Assembly (NCBI GenBank): GCA_964569795.1 | Contig: CAZMVB010000004.1 | Location: forward strand, 62,001-126,000 | Direction: 5' to 3' | DNA from: JAHJDS01 sp964569795 | Lineage (GTDB): Bacteria; Desulfobacterota; Desulfarculia; Desulfarculales; JAHJDS01 | DNA: 64,000 nucleotides | Shown here: positions 18,096 through 26,346 of the stretch, piece by piece | How positions within the stretch are numbered: the stretch's first letter is position 1 | Layout: the number at the start of each line of letters is the position of its first letter | Notes under the pieces: model-generated | Told to the model about the DNA's origin: nothing | Database searches by the model: none | Seen by the model: only the letters and a program-made list of their open reading frames with translations | Program-made: the position numbers and the translations under genes

Positions 18096-19517
18096 ATGGG
18101 CGAGGCGGGCCTGGCCTTGTTTCTGGTCGGGGTTTTTGCCCTGGGCCTGTTTGTGTGCCGGGCGGGTCTGGCCTGGAGGGCGGGCCTGGCCGACGGCTGG
18201 CTGTGCCTGTCCCTGGCCTGGCCGGTGGGGGGCTTGACCCTGTCCGGTCTGGTCTTTGCCGCCTGGCTAGCGGGCCTGCCGCCCTTTATCGCCGCCTTTG
18301 TCGCCGGCGGCCTCATCCTTTTGGGCGCGGCCTGGCTGTCCCGCCTGGGACGCCGGCGCGGGCCGGCCGCGCTTGAACCCGCGCCGCGGGCGCCGCTGCC
18401 CCGCTACGTGGTCCTGGTCGCGATCGCGGCGATCCTGGTCCTGCTCTGGGTCCAGGTCGGCCATTTCCTGGCCGGGCCCTGGGGCGGGGGCGACTCGGTG
18501 GCCATCTGGAACCTGCGGGCCAAGGCCCTGTTTCACCTCCCGGCGGCCGACTGGGCGACCGCGTTTTCGGCGCGGATGCCCAACTCCCACCCGGACTATC
18601 CCTTTGGCCTGCCGGTCCTGGTGGCGGCCGGGGCCCGGGCCATGGGGCAGTTCAGCCCCATCGTGCCGGCGATGATCTCGGCCTTGTTCGGACTGTCCAT
18701 CGTCGGGACCCTGGCCGCCGGTGTCCGGCTCCTGGGCGGACCGGCCTGGCTGGCCGTGGTGGTCCTGCTGGCCGCGCCCCGGTTCGTGGAGTCCACGGCC
18801 TATCAGTGCGCCGACATTCCCCTGGCCGCCTGTTTTCTGGGGGCGGCGGTCCTGGCGGTCCTGCCCGCGGAGCGGACGGGCCGGGGAGGGTGGTTTTTGG
18901 CCGGGCTCCTGGCGGGCGGGGCGGCCATGATCAAGAACGAAGGATTGGTCCTGGCCGGCCTGTTCGTGGTCATATCCATGATCTGGTGGCTGTCCTGGCC
19001 CGAACTGCGGCGGCGGGCGGGCACGGTCTGGCCCGGGTTGCTGGTCGGGGCGGCCCTGGGCCTGGGATTGACCATCGCCTTCAAGCTGACCCTGGCCCCG
19101 CCGGGCGACCTGCTGATGCACAACCCCCCGGCCCGGATGATTCACGCCGCCCTGGACCCCTCGCGCTGGGAGATGATCGCCGGGTGGGTGATCGCCGAGC
19201 CGTTTCTGTTGAAACACTGGCTGGGCTGGCTGCTGCCGGTCTTGGTCGCCGCCGCCTGGAAGGGCTGGCGGGATTTGCGTGACGGCGGGCGTCTGGCCTC
19301 GCTGGTGGCGGCGATCGTCCTGGCCCAGTGGCTGGCCTTCATGGCGGTCTATCTGGTCACGCCGCGCCCCCTGGCCTGGCACCTGGCCACGTCCTATCAC
19401 CGGCTTCTGTTTCAACTCTGGCCTGTGCTGGTTTTGACGGCCTTTTTCCCGGCCGCGGCCCGCCAGGGACGGGCCCGAATCCCCGGCCGCCTGAAGACGG
19501 CCCTTCACCTGACCTGA
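18096..19517 (+). CDS. integral membrane glycosyltransferase-like protein (GT-C fold, GT39-like)
   Basis: A 473-residue multi-spanning protein with about ten hydrophobic segments. The first large periplasmic loop holds WGGGDSVAIWNLRAKALF near residue 130 and HPDYPFGLPVLVA near residue 165. This resembles the aspartate-containing loop of GT-C enzymes that use polyprenyl-phosphate sugars, such as ArnT/PMT relatives. MIKNEGLVLAGL near residue 280 also recurs in such proteins. The substrate is unknown. It is coupled to the upstream gene by a 1-base gap. An O-antigen- or glycoprotein-related transferase is the best guess; a non-catalytic membrane protein cannot be excluded. Confidence 0.65.
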   Translation: MGEAGLALFLVGVFALGLFVCRAGLAWRAGLADGWLCLSLAWPVGGLTLSGLVFAAWLAGLPPFIAAFVAGGLILLGAAWLSRLGRRRGPAALEPAPRAPLPRYVVLVAIAAILVLLWVQVGHFLAGPWGGGDSVAIWNLRAKALFHLPAADWATAFSARMPNSHPDYPFGLPVLVAAGARAMGQFSPIVPAMISALFGLSIVGTLAAGVRLLGGPAWLAVVVLLAAPRFVESTAYQCADIPLAACFLGAAVLAVLPAERTGRGGWFLAGLLAGGAAMIKNEGLVLAGLFVVISMIWWLSWPELRRRAGTVWPGLLVGAALGLGLTIAFKLTLAPPGDLLMHNPPARMIHAALDPSRWEMIAGWVIAEPFLLKHWLGWLLPVLVAAAWKGWRDLRDGGRLASLVAAIVLAQWLAFMAVYLVTPRPLAWHLATSYHRLLFQLWPVLVLTAFFPAAARQGRARIPGRLKTALHLT

Positions 19518-19542
19518 ACTGACCTGAGCTGAGGAGACTCTC

Positions 19543-20328
19543 TTGCCATACTTTGTCGGAATCGACGTCGGATCGCTGAGTACGGACGTGGTCATCATCG
19601 ACGAGCGGGCCTACGTGGTCGGCGACAGCATCGTCCCCACCGGGGCCAAGAGCACCACCGCCGCGGACAAGGCCCTGAGCGCCGCCCTGGACAAGGCCGG
19701 CATCTCCCGCAACCAGATCACGGCGACCATCGCCACCGGGTACGGCCGGGTGTCGGTCCCCTTGGCCGACAGGGCGGTGACCGAGATCACCTGTCACGGC
19801 CTGGGGGCCCATCACCTCTTTCCAGGGACGGGCACGGTCATCGACGTGGGCGGCCAGGACTCCAAGGTGATCAAGGTCGGCCCCGGGGGAAAGGTCCTGG
19901 ACTTCAACATGAACGACAAGTGCGCCGCGGGCACGGGCCGGTTTCTGGAGGTCATGGCCGACAAGCTGGAGGTGGGCCTGGATCAGATGGGCCCGCTGTC
20001 GCTGAAGGCGGCGCGCGAGATCGAGATCTCGAGCGTGTGCACCGTGTTTGCCGAGAGCGAGGTGGTGAGCCTGGTGGCCCAGGACGAGCCGGTGGCGGAC
20101 ATCATCCGGGGTCTGCACCGGGCGATCGTCAACCGGATCTGGAACATGGTGCAACTGGTGGGGGTGAATCCCGAGGTGACCATGACCGGTGGGGTGGCCA
20201 AGAATTCCGGGGTGGTGCGTCTTTTGGAGGAAAAGCTGAAGGCCAAAATAAATATCTCGGACGAGCCCCAGCTCGTCGGCGCCCTGGGCGCGGCCCTGCT
20301 GGCAAAGGGCAATTCCCCGATCAAATAA
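19543..20328 (+). CDS. acyl-CoA dehydratase activase, BcrAD/BadFG (HgdC) family
   Basis: A 261-residue ASKHA-fold ATPase that hydrolyses ATP to drive one-electron reduction of a 2-hydroxyacyl-CoA dehydratase or benzoyl-CoA-reductase-like partner. Visible signatures are IDVGSLSTDVVI (phosphate 1), DVGGQDSKVI near residue 101 and TGGVAKN near residue 215. The two cysteines that bridge a [4Fe-4S] cluster across the dimer are in NDKCAAGTG (C127) and SSVCTVFAESEV (C166). Start TTG at 19543 with GGAG upstream. No dehydratase or reductase subunit genes are in the window, so its partner must be elsewhere. It is the last GC-rich gene before an AT-rich insertion. Confidence 0.88.
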   Translation: MPYFVGIDVGSLSTDVVIIDERAYVVGDSIVPTGAKSTTAADKALSAALDKAGISRNQITATIATGYGRVSVPLADRAVTEITCHGLGAHHLFPGTGTVIDVGGQDSKVIKVGPGGKVLDFNMNDKCAAGTGRFLEVMADKLEVGLDQMGPLSLKAAREIEISSVCTVFAESEVVSLVAQDEPVADIIRGLHRAIVNRIWNMVQLVGVNPEVTMTGGVAKNSGVVRLLEEKLKAKINISDEPQLVGALGAALLAKGNSPIK

Positions 20329-20375
20329 GATTTGTTCTAAATCCATTCAATTGTTTACGTATTGATAATTATTAC

Positions 20376-20407
20376 TTGACAATATTTTCTATATCAATTA
20401 CTATAAT
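20376..20407 (+). promoter_or_regulatory. promoter of the AT-rich two-gene cassette
   Basis: TTGACA (20376-20381) is followed by TACTAT at 17 bases and by a perfect TATAAT at 20 bases (20402-20407). Either gives a transcript starting near 20413. The upstream ATG at 20418 would then lack a leader, while the TTG at 20457 with its AAGGAG site is well placed. Confidence 0.5.
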
Positions 20408-20456
20408 GTAAATAGGCATGTATTTGCACGACCCTTCTGTTTTAAGGAGAATTAGT

Positions 20457-21062
20457 TTGCTTCCAGAATTTTTTGATATCAAGAGACAACTTTACGAAAA
20501 GATTAATAGTCGTGTAACTAATTTAAGCAGTACGTTTTTTCCGCTATTAGCAAAAATTCCTAAATCCTTAATATTTGAAGGCCATAGGTATATTATAGTT
20601 GATGAACAGGGAAGACAAGAAGAAATGCCAATGAAAGATTTTTCCGTTGATATCACCATTGATCCTTCAACCGTTAGTGAAAGAACTATTAGTGATATAG
20701 TAAAAGATGCCGACGAGGTCGCAAAAGAAATGGCATCAAAACAAGAAGGTTTGGTAATCGAAACCTTAGAGAAAGCAATAATCTCCGCAGGTAATGTTAT
20801 TAACAAACAAGGGACACCTTTTGAGGTTGAAGACCTATTCTCATATTTAGAGAATCGAGATTTTGATTTGGATCAAAATAATGAGCTTGACCTTAGTTCA
20901 ATAGGATTTTACGCACCCAATCCTAAGATCAGGGAATCTATTTCAAAAGCAATGGATATGTTAAAGAACGATCCAACTCACCGAAAAAGATTAAAAGAAA
21001 TATTGAGTAAGAAACTGGAGGAGGCGCGTGCTGGAGAGATTAATAGACAATTGGTTGGATAG
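20457..21062 (+). CDS. unknown protein, first gene of an AT-rich foreign cassette
   Basis: A 201-residue soluble protein that I do not recognise. It lacks signal or membrane segments. An N-terminal alpha-helical part is followed by a short beta-like segment (HRYIIVDEQGRQEEMPM), then charged helices. A lysine/glutamate-rich C-terminal helix (KRLKEILSKKLEEA) may form a coiled coil. TTG at 20457 has a perfect AAGGAG at 7 bases; the in-frame ATG at 20418 has no ribosome site. Base composition and codon use (many AAA, ATT, TTA) are completely unlike the flanking genes. It overlaps the next gene by 35 bases, so the pair is a unit. Confidence 0.7.
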   Translation: MLPEFFDIKRQLYEKINSRVTNLSSTFFPLLAKIPKSLIFEGHRYIIVDEQGRQEEMPMKDFSVDITIDPSTVSERTISDIVKDADEVAKEMASKQEGLVIETLEKAIISAGNVINKQGTPFEVEDLFSYLENRDFDLDQNNELDLSSIGFYAPNPKIRESISKAMDMLKNDPTHRKRLKEILSKKLEEARAGEINRQLVG

Positions 21063-22647
21063 CGCCTCCGAAAGGTCATTTCAAAGTCCTTTCTGCCAGA
21101 TTTTAGCAAGTCAGGGATATACTGTTGTTCATTCTACACGCCATTGTGGTATGGAGTTGGGAAAAGATATCATAGCAATTTCCCCTGATGGAATTCCGTG
21201 CGCCTACCAGTTGAAGGCAGGTAATATTTCCCATAGCAAATGGCGTGATATCCAAAGCCAAATAAAGAGTCTGGTTGATAACATATTAGTTCACCGCTCA
21301 TTGAAAATTGATGCACCTCACAAGTCGTTTCTGGTTACTAACGGGCGAATTGATGAAGAGGTAATGCGCGACATTGAAGAATTTAATCGTCAGCAGATAG
21401 TTATAGGCAAACCGGACTCGTTATTAGATACTATTGTTGGTGGTCAATTGAAAAGATGGGCTCTAGACGTAGGTGACAAAATATGGCCATCGGAGTTGGT
21501 CGATTTCAGGGACCTACTCGAGTTTTACCTTTTAAATGGGAGAGACACTTTCCAAGTAGAAAAATTCGTGTCGCTACTATTAAAATTGTTCCCGGTGGAC
21601 CCAAGTACCAATACTGTACCATCAATGGCCCAATGTAGGCGCATCCTTTCATCTACTGCCCTCTTGACCGCGATCTCTATAAAGCAATACGTAGAGGAAA
21701 AAAATTATGTTGCACAAATAACAGCGTGGACTATTTTTCTCGCTACCTCTTTTGCCTTAATTGACAGGGCGAGTCTTCCGAAAAAAAATTGGAACAATAC
21801 CATCAATATTGTAATAGAAACAATATTCCGTTGCCTAGAAAATTTGTGGGAGGAAATTAATAATAGAGACTTATTGGTCGAAGGTAATGCAATATTCGAA
21901 GAGACTACAATTTATAGGGTCAGAGTAACAATATTGGTTTCATTAATGAGTATTTTCGGTTTATGGGGAAAATCAATGTCAAATGAATTAGGTGAATCAG
22001 GGGATTCGGACGAAACGGATGATGCAATTTGGAAATTTTGCTCTGAAAATTACAAAAAGCTATTTCTGTGGGGAGAAGGCTCAGTTCCCCAGTGGTTAGC
22101 TTTTTTTTGGTACAGCAGGCAAAATGATGCTACTCTGCGTCCGGAATTTTTTTTAACAACCTTAGTCGAACTAGTGTGCCGCGCAAATACTCCTAGGGGG
22201 GGTGGGGGGTTAACGAGTCCCTACTATTCCGCCGATAAAGTATTGAGACACATTTTACAACTCGACATTATTGAGGATAACTTTGTGGGAAGGTCTCATG
22301 TCTTGGAGGGACTTTTGTATATGGCCATTCGTAGGAATTGGAAGAGAAAACTAAAAATGTTATGGCCTGAAATTACACGCATTTCGCTTGAGAGTTTCAC
22401 GCCCCCTAAAAAATGGCAGTTTTATTTATGGTATTGTGACAAAGGTCTTAATAAATCCGTGCGGTTAAAACACTACCAATTATGGGAGGAACTTCTTGCC
22501 ACAGCTTCAGAGGAAGGTGGATCAATGATACCACGCACCATAAAGGGAGAGCCCATTTTACTTTTACTTTTTTTGCAGGTTTTTCCTCATCGGTTCACAG
22601 CAGATGTTGCTAGGTGGATTGACACACGTATGATGGAATTATTATGA
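21028..22647 (+). CDS. large protein with N-terminal PD-(D/E)XK nuclease-like domain
   Basis: A 539-residue protein. Residues 1-130 look like a restriction-endonuclease fold. GMELGKDIIAI places D47 in the catalytic position and AYQLKAGN gives Q61-L-K63, the QxK form of the PD-(D/E)XK motif seen in Mrr-like enzymes. E15 may complete the site. The remaining 400 residues are helical and tryptophan-rich without a motif I know. GTG at 21028 has GGAGGAGG upstream and overlaps gene one. AT-rich composition and position between housekeeping operons point to recent transfer. A nucleic-acid-degrading defence effector is a reasonable hypothesis, not shown. No methyltransferase, helicase or integrase is adjacent. 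Confidence 0.7.
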   Translation: MLERLIDNWLDSASERSFQSPFCQILASQGYTVVHSTRHCGMELGKDIIAISPDGIPCAYQLKAGNISHSKWRDIQSQIKSLVDNILVHRSLKIDAPHKSFLVTNGRIDEEVMRDIEEFNRQQIVIGKPDSLLDTIVGGQLKRWALDVGDKIWPSELVDFRDLLEFYLLNGRDTFQVEKFVSLLLKLFPVDPSTNTVPSMAQCRRILSSTALLTAISIKQYVEEKNYVAQITAWTIFLATSFALIDRASLPKKNWNNTINIVIETIFRCLENLWEEINNRDLLVEGNAIFEETTIYRVRVTILVSLMSIFGLWGKSMSNELGESGDSDETDDAIWKFCSENYKKLFLWGEGSVPQWLAFFWYSRQNDATLRPEFFLTTLVELVCRANTPRGGGGLTSPYYSADKVLRHILQLDIIEDNFVGRSHVLEGLLYMAIRRNWKRKLKMLWPEITRISLESFTPPKKWQFYLWYCDKGLNKSVRLKHYQLWEELLATASEEGGSMIPRTIKGEPILLLLFLQVFPHRFTADVARWIDTRMMELL

Positions 22648-22674
22648 CAAATATTAATTACTTAATTATACCCA

Positions 22675-23229
22675 CTATGTAGACTCAGCCGACAAGATGA
22701 TCGGCGGCGAGTATTTGATGTAATAAACACGATACCGCGTCCCGTCCTGGAAGGCCGTTGCCTGGCCGGGCTCGATCGTGAATTTCACGCCCTGCACCGT
22801 GACCGAGTGCACCGGGAAGAACTCGCCCGGGGACTTGGGTTTTTCATATTCATCCACCTTGACCTGGGCCGGACCCTCGACCCGGCTGATCCGGCCCCGG
22901 CGCAGGTCGCCGCCCTTGACCAGACCCACCACCAGGCAGCCGCCGATCAGCGCCACCAGGGTCCCCAGGGCGATCGAGATGTACGGGCTGGTCGCCGACA
23001 GGTCCCGCCAGTGGAACAGGCCGCTCCAGAAGGTAATTACGACCCACAGCCCGGCCAGGCCCAGAAACACCGCCCCAATCAGGCGAAACCCCAGGACCCG
23101 CAAGCGCTTGGTCGCCGCCAGGACCTCCTTCTGCCGGGGAGACAGCCGGCCGGCCTGATTTTCGTAAACCTCGTCCGACGAGAAACCGAAGGCCGCCGTC
23201 AATCTGTCGTTCAACCCGGACCCGGACAT
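22675..23229 (-). CDS. hypothetical protein with two membrane helices
   Basis: An unrecognised 184-residue protein. A soluble N-terminus (about 1-45) is followed by hydrophobic helices at about 48-69 and 83-105. A C-terminal soluble domain has beta-type segments such as VTVQGVKFTIEPGQA and RYRVYYIKYSP, a form seen in small membrane proteins whose tail resembles an OB or SH3-like barrel. It lies 66 bases downstream of hemA on the same strand. GC-rich, so it belongs to the host backbone; its 3' end marks the right border of the AT-rich cassette. Confidence 0.65.
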   Translation of the reverse strand: MSGSGLNDRLTAAFGFSSDEVYENQAGRLSPRQKEVLAATKRLRVLGFRLIGAVFLGLAGLWVVITFWSGLFHWRDLSATSPYISIALGTLVALIGGCLVVGLVKGGDLRRGRISRVEGPAQVKVDEYEKPKSPGEFFPVHSVTVQGVKFTIEPGQATAFQDGTRYRVYYIKYSPPIILSAEST

Positions 23230-23295
23230 CTCGAAGACCTCGCGGTCGAATAAATCTTACAACGGGCCTGCCCGATTGACGCGAACGATCCTGGT

Positions 23296-24561
23296 TCAGT
23301 CGTCGTTTAAGTTGAATATGCGCCGCGCTAGGGCCAGATGGGTCTCCCGGTCATGCCCGTGGCGGCCGCCCTCCTTGAGGAACCGGATGGGATCGTGCAG
23401 CAGCTTCTTGACCAGGGCCTGGGTCATCAGGTCCAGGGACTCGATCTGCTCGGACGTGAGCGGGCCCAGGCCCCTGAGGGTCCGGTTGAGTTCCGCCAGG
23501 CGGATGTCCTCGGCCTTGCCGGTCAGGGCGGCGATGGTCGGGACCGTGGCCAGGGACTCGAGCCAGGCGGCGAAACCTAAAACCTCCTCGGCGACGATGG
23601 CCTCGGCCCTCACGGCCTCCTGTTGGCGCTGGGCCCGGTTGACCTCGGCCACCTCGGCCAGGTCGTCGATGTCGTACACAAAGACGTTGGGCAGGTCGCC
23701 CACGCCCGGCTCCACGTCCCGGGGCACGGCGATATCGATCAGAAACAACGGCCGCCGCCGGCGTCCCTTGAGGGTCCCCCTGACCAGATCGACGGTGAGC
23801 ACCGGCCGCTCGGCGCCGGTCGAGCAGATGACCACGTCGGCGTCGGTCAGGGTGGCGGACAGCTCGTCCCAGGCCCGGGCCTTTCCCCGGAAGCGCCGGG
23901 CCAGCCCCACGGCCCGGTCAAAGCTCCGGTTGACGATGGTCAGGCCGGCCACGCCCTGGCCGAGCAGATGCTCGGCGGTCAGCTCGGCCATCTCGCCGGC
24001 CCCGATCAGCAGGGCCCGGCGCTCACCCAGGTCCCCGAAAATTTTTGAGGCCAGTTCGACCGCGGCGTGACCGACGCTCACCCCGGCCGCGCCGATCCCG
24101 GTCTCGGTCCGGACCCGCTTGGCCACGGCGAACGTCTTGTGCAGCAGGCGATTGAGGATCGCCCCGGTGGCCTTGATCCCGACCGCCGTCCGGTAGGCGT
24201 CCTTGATCTGCCCCAAAATCTGGGGCTCGCCCACGACCATCGAGTCCAGGCTGGCCGCCACCCGGAACAGGTGCCGGACCGCCTCCAGTTCCCGGTGGAC
24301 ATATAGGGCCGAGCCGAACTCGCCGGGATCGATGGCGTGGACCCGGGCCAGGAGGTCCGTGACCTCGGCCACGGACCTGTCCGGGTCGTCAGTGACGTGC
24401 AGCACCTCCAGCCGGTTGCAGGTCGAGATGATCACCGCCTCGCGGACCGGCCCTAAAACCTTGACGGCCGCCGTCTCGGACGCCGGGTCCCGGCAGGCCA
24501 GCCGTTCCCGGATCTCGACCGAGGCGGTCTGGTGATTGAGGCCGATCAGGACGATGCTCAT
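23296..24561 (-). CDS. hemA: glutamyl-tRNA reductase
   Basis: The first committed step of C5 tetrapyrrole synthesis: Glu-tRNA is reduced by NADPH to glutamate-1-semialdehyde. The 421 residues match the family size. The N-terminal catalytic domain has GLNHQTASVEIRE and the nucleophile C48 in STCNRLEV. The NADPH domain has LLIGAGEMAELTAEHL near residue 190 and IVNRS. The C-terminal helical dimerisation domain follows. ATG at 24561 overlaps the stop of the upstream ccsA-like gene by four bases. The frame is open upstream but that part is only the antisense-like reading of the neighbour. Third gene of a precorrin-2 dehydrogenase, ccsA-like, hemA operon. Confidence 0.95.
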   Translation of the reverse strand: MSIVLIGLNHQTASVEIRERLACRDPASETAAVKVLGPVREAVIISTCNRLEVLHVTDDPDRSVAEVTDLLARVHAIDPGEFGSALYVHRELEAVRHLFRVAASLDSMVVGEPQILGQIKDAYRTAVGIKATGAILNRLLHKTFAVAKRVRTETGIGAAGVSVGHAAVELASKIFGDLGERRALLIGAGEMAELTAEHLLGQGVAGLTIVNRSFDRAVGLARRFRGKARAWDELSATLTDADVVICSTGAERPVLTVDLVRGTLKGRRRRPLFLIDIAVPRDVEPGVGDLPNVFVYDIDDLAEVAEVNRAQRQQEAVRAEAIVAEEVLGFAAWLESLATVPTIAALTGKAEDIRLAELNRTLRGLGPLTSEQIESLDLMTQALVKKLLHDPIRFLKEGGRHGHDRETHLALARRIFNLNDD

Positions 24562-25391
24562 GGCCGGCCGGCCCCCAGCCCCACGGCGTGATAGCCGGGC
24601 GTCAGCCAGACCAGGACCAGATAGCTGACCAGCAGCAGCCCGAAGGCGGCCACGGCCAGGATCGCCGCCCGCCGCCCGCTCCACCCGGCCATCAGCCGCC
24701 CGTGCAGCAGGACCGCGTACAGGAGCCAGGTGATGACCGTCGCCGCCACCAGCGGGTCCCACCGCCACAGGCCGGCCGCGGCGTAATTGGCGTACACCGC
24801 GCCGGTGATCATGGCCACGGTCAACAGCGGAAAGCCGATGATCAGACAGGTGTGGCCCAGGTGATCCAGGGCCTCCAGGGGCGGCAGGCGCTTGAAGATC
24901 GGTCCCAGGCGCTTGGTCTTGATGTGCCACTCCTGGACCAGGTAGAGCAGGGCCGCCAGGAAACAGAGGCCAAAGGCGGCGTAGCCCAGGATGGCCGTCA
25001 GGACGTGGCCCAGCAGCCAGGCCAGCTTGAGGCCGGGGGCGATTTTCGTGGGATGGGCCGGGAGCAGGGCGCTGGCGACGATCATCACCGCCGCCAGGGG
25101 CGCCACCAGGGCCCCCAGGACCATCACCTGGAGGCGCAGGGACAGCAGCAAGTAAAACCCGGTCAGGGCCCAGGCGGCCACGGACAGCGAGCTGTTGAAG
25201 TCCAGGCCGGGAACCTCGCGGCGGGTCACCCACCAGGCGATCAGGGCGGCCGTGTGCCCGGCCCAGGCCAGCCACAACACGGCCTGGCCGGCCCGGTGCA
25301 GGCCGCGCCGTTGAGTGAACACGAACAGAAAATAGAACAGCCCGGCCACCAGATAGGTGACCGTGGCCACGGCGGCCAGGACAACGCTCAC
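24558..25391 (-). CDS. cytochrome c assembly (CcsA/HemX-type) membrane protein
   Basis: A 277-residue protein with eight predicted helices. The CcsA/CcmC signature region is recognisable near residue 220 as LWRWDPLVAATVITWLLYA, a form of the tryptophan-rich haem-handling WWD motif with fewer tryptophans. Conserved histidines occur in GHTAALIAWW and GHVLTAILGY. In several bacteria HemX-type proteins next to hemA control HemA abundance, while true CcsA delivers haem for cytochrome c maturation; the location next to hemA favours the HemX sense. GTG at 25391 overlaps the upstream gene by four bases, and its own stop overlaps the hemA start. Confidence 0.85.
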   Translation of the reverse strand: MSVVLAAVATVTYLVAGLFYFLFVFTQRRGLHRAGQAVLWLAWAGHTAALIAWWVTRREVPGLDFNSSLSVAAWALTGFYLLLSLRLQVMVLGALVAPLAAVMIVASALLPAHPTKIAPGLKLAWLLGHVLTAILGYAAFGLCFLAALLYLVQEWHIKTKRLGPIFKRLPPLEALDHLGHTCLIIGFPLLTVAMITGAVYANYAAAGLWRWDPLVAATVITWLLYAVLLHGRLMAGWSGRRAAILAVAAFGLLLVSYLVLVWLTPGYHAVGLGAGRP

Positions 25392-26068
25392 GCCTTCTCC
25401 TTCGAGCTAAGGTCGATTCCCAATTCGGCCAGGCTGAACCCCGGTCCCAGGACCTCGGCCAGCCGGTCGTTGACGGCCGCCTCGTCCCCGGCGGCGACCA
25501 GGTCCACCAGGTCGGAGTCGGCCAGGCGCTGAAAGCGCTCCCGGTTCTCCGCCGCCGGCCGGCCTTGATCGAGCAGCCTTTCCCTGACCCGGCGCATCAG
25601 GGTCAACACCGGCGCCCACTCGGGACCGTAGCGGGCCTCGATCTCGCGCCTGATCCGGGCGGCCAGGGCCGGCGAGGCCCCCGAGGTGGAGACCGCCACC
25701 AGCAGGTCCCCCCGCCGGACAACGGCCGGGACGATGAACGAACACCAGGCCGGGGCGTCCGCCACGTTGACCAGGACGTTCCGCTCCCGGGCGGCGTTGA
25801 ATACAACCTCGTTGACCGCCGGGTCGTCGGTGGCGGCCACGACCAGGCCGACCCCGTCCAGGTGGGCCGGGGAAAACGGCTCGGCCTTCAGCTCGACCCG
25901 GTCCCGGGGGAGGTCGGACCACAAGGCCTCGTCCGGGGCGGGCTCGATCACCCGGACCCGGGCCCCGGCCGAAAGCAAGGCCGAGACCTTGCGACGGCCC
26001 ACCTCGCCGCCGCCCACCACCAGGCACAGCCGGTCGGTCAGATCGATCATGGCCGGATAAAAGCCCAT
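25388..26068 (-). CDS. precorrin-2 dehydrogenase / sirohydrochlorin ferrochelatase-like (CysG N-domain, Met8 type)
   Basis: A 226-residue NAD-dependent enzyme that oxidises precorrin-2 to sirohydrochlorin on the way to siroheme. The Rossmann motif CLVVGGGEVGRRKVSALLSAGA starts near residue 13. NEVVFNAARERNVLVNVAD and CSFIVPAVVRRGDLLVAVSTSGASPALA are diagnostic of the CysG/Met8 fold, including the conserved catalytic aspartate region. ATG at 26068 (MGFYPAMIDL) was chosen because homologues begin with this FYP segment; the frame upstream is low-complexity. The siroheme branch fits the presence of ahbC at 40234-41412, since that haem pathway starts from siroheme. First gene of the tetrapyrrole operon. 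Confidence 0.9.
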   Translation of the reverse strand: MGFYPAMIDLTDRLCLVVGGGEVGRRKVSALLSAGARVRVIEPAPDEALWSDLPRDRVELKAEPFSPAHLDGVGLVVAATDDPAVNEVVFNAARERNVLVNVADAPAWCSFIVPAVVRRGDLLVAVSTSGASPALAARIRREIEARYGPEWAPVLTLMRRVRERLLDQGRPAAENRERFQRLADSDLVDLVAAGDEAAVNDRLAEVLGPGFSLAELGIDLSSKEKA

Positions 26069-26262
26069 GGACGCCCCATTCAGATTGGCGACCGCGACAA
26101 ACGACCCTTTTGGTAAAAGACGACGCTTCTGGTCGCGCCGTCCATGTCCCGGAGAGGGCAGGTAAAACTCCGAAGGACGCCTGGCCACCTATACCACGCC
26201 CGACCCGGGTTTTTCAACGATACGGGCCGGGGGTGATCATCCGCCGCCGGTCCTGACCCCAT

Positions 26263-26311
26263 AAAAAACCGCCGGCCGGGAGGGATCGGGTGATCCCCCC
26301 GGTCGGCGGTT
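26263..26311 (-). terminator. rho-independent terminator after the cold-shock-domain gene
   Basis: On the minus strand a long GC-rich stem (arms about 26311-26292 and 26287-26267, GGCGGTT at the base) is followed directly by a run of six T residues. It sits 36 bases beyond the stop of the 26347-27111 gene, which it probably terminates. Confidence 0.75.
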
Positions 26312-26346
26312 ATGGGAATCGAACTGAGGCCGGCGACCATATTTTC

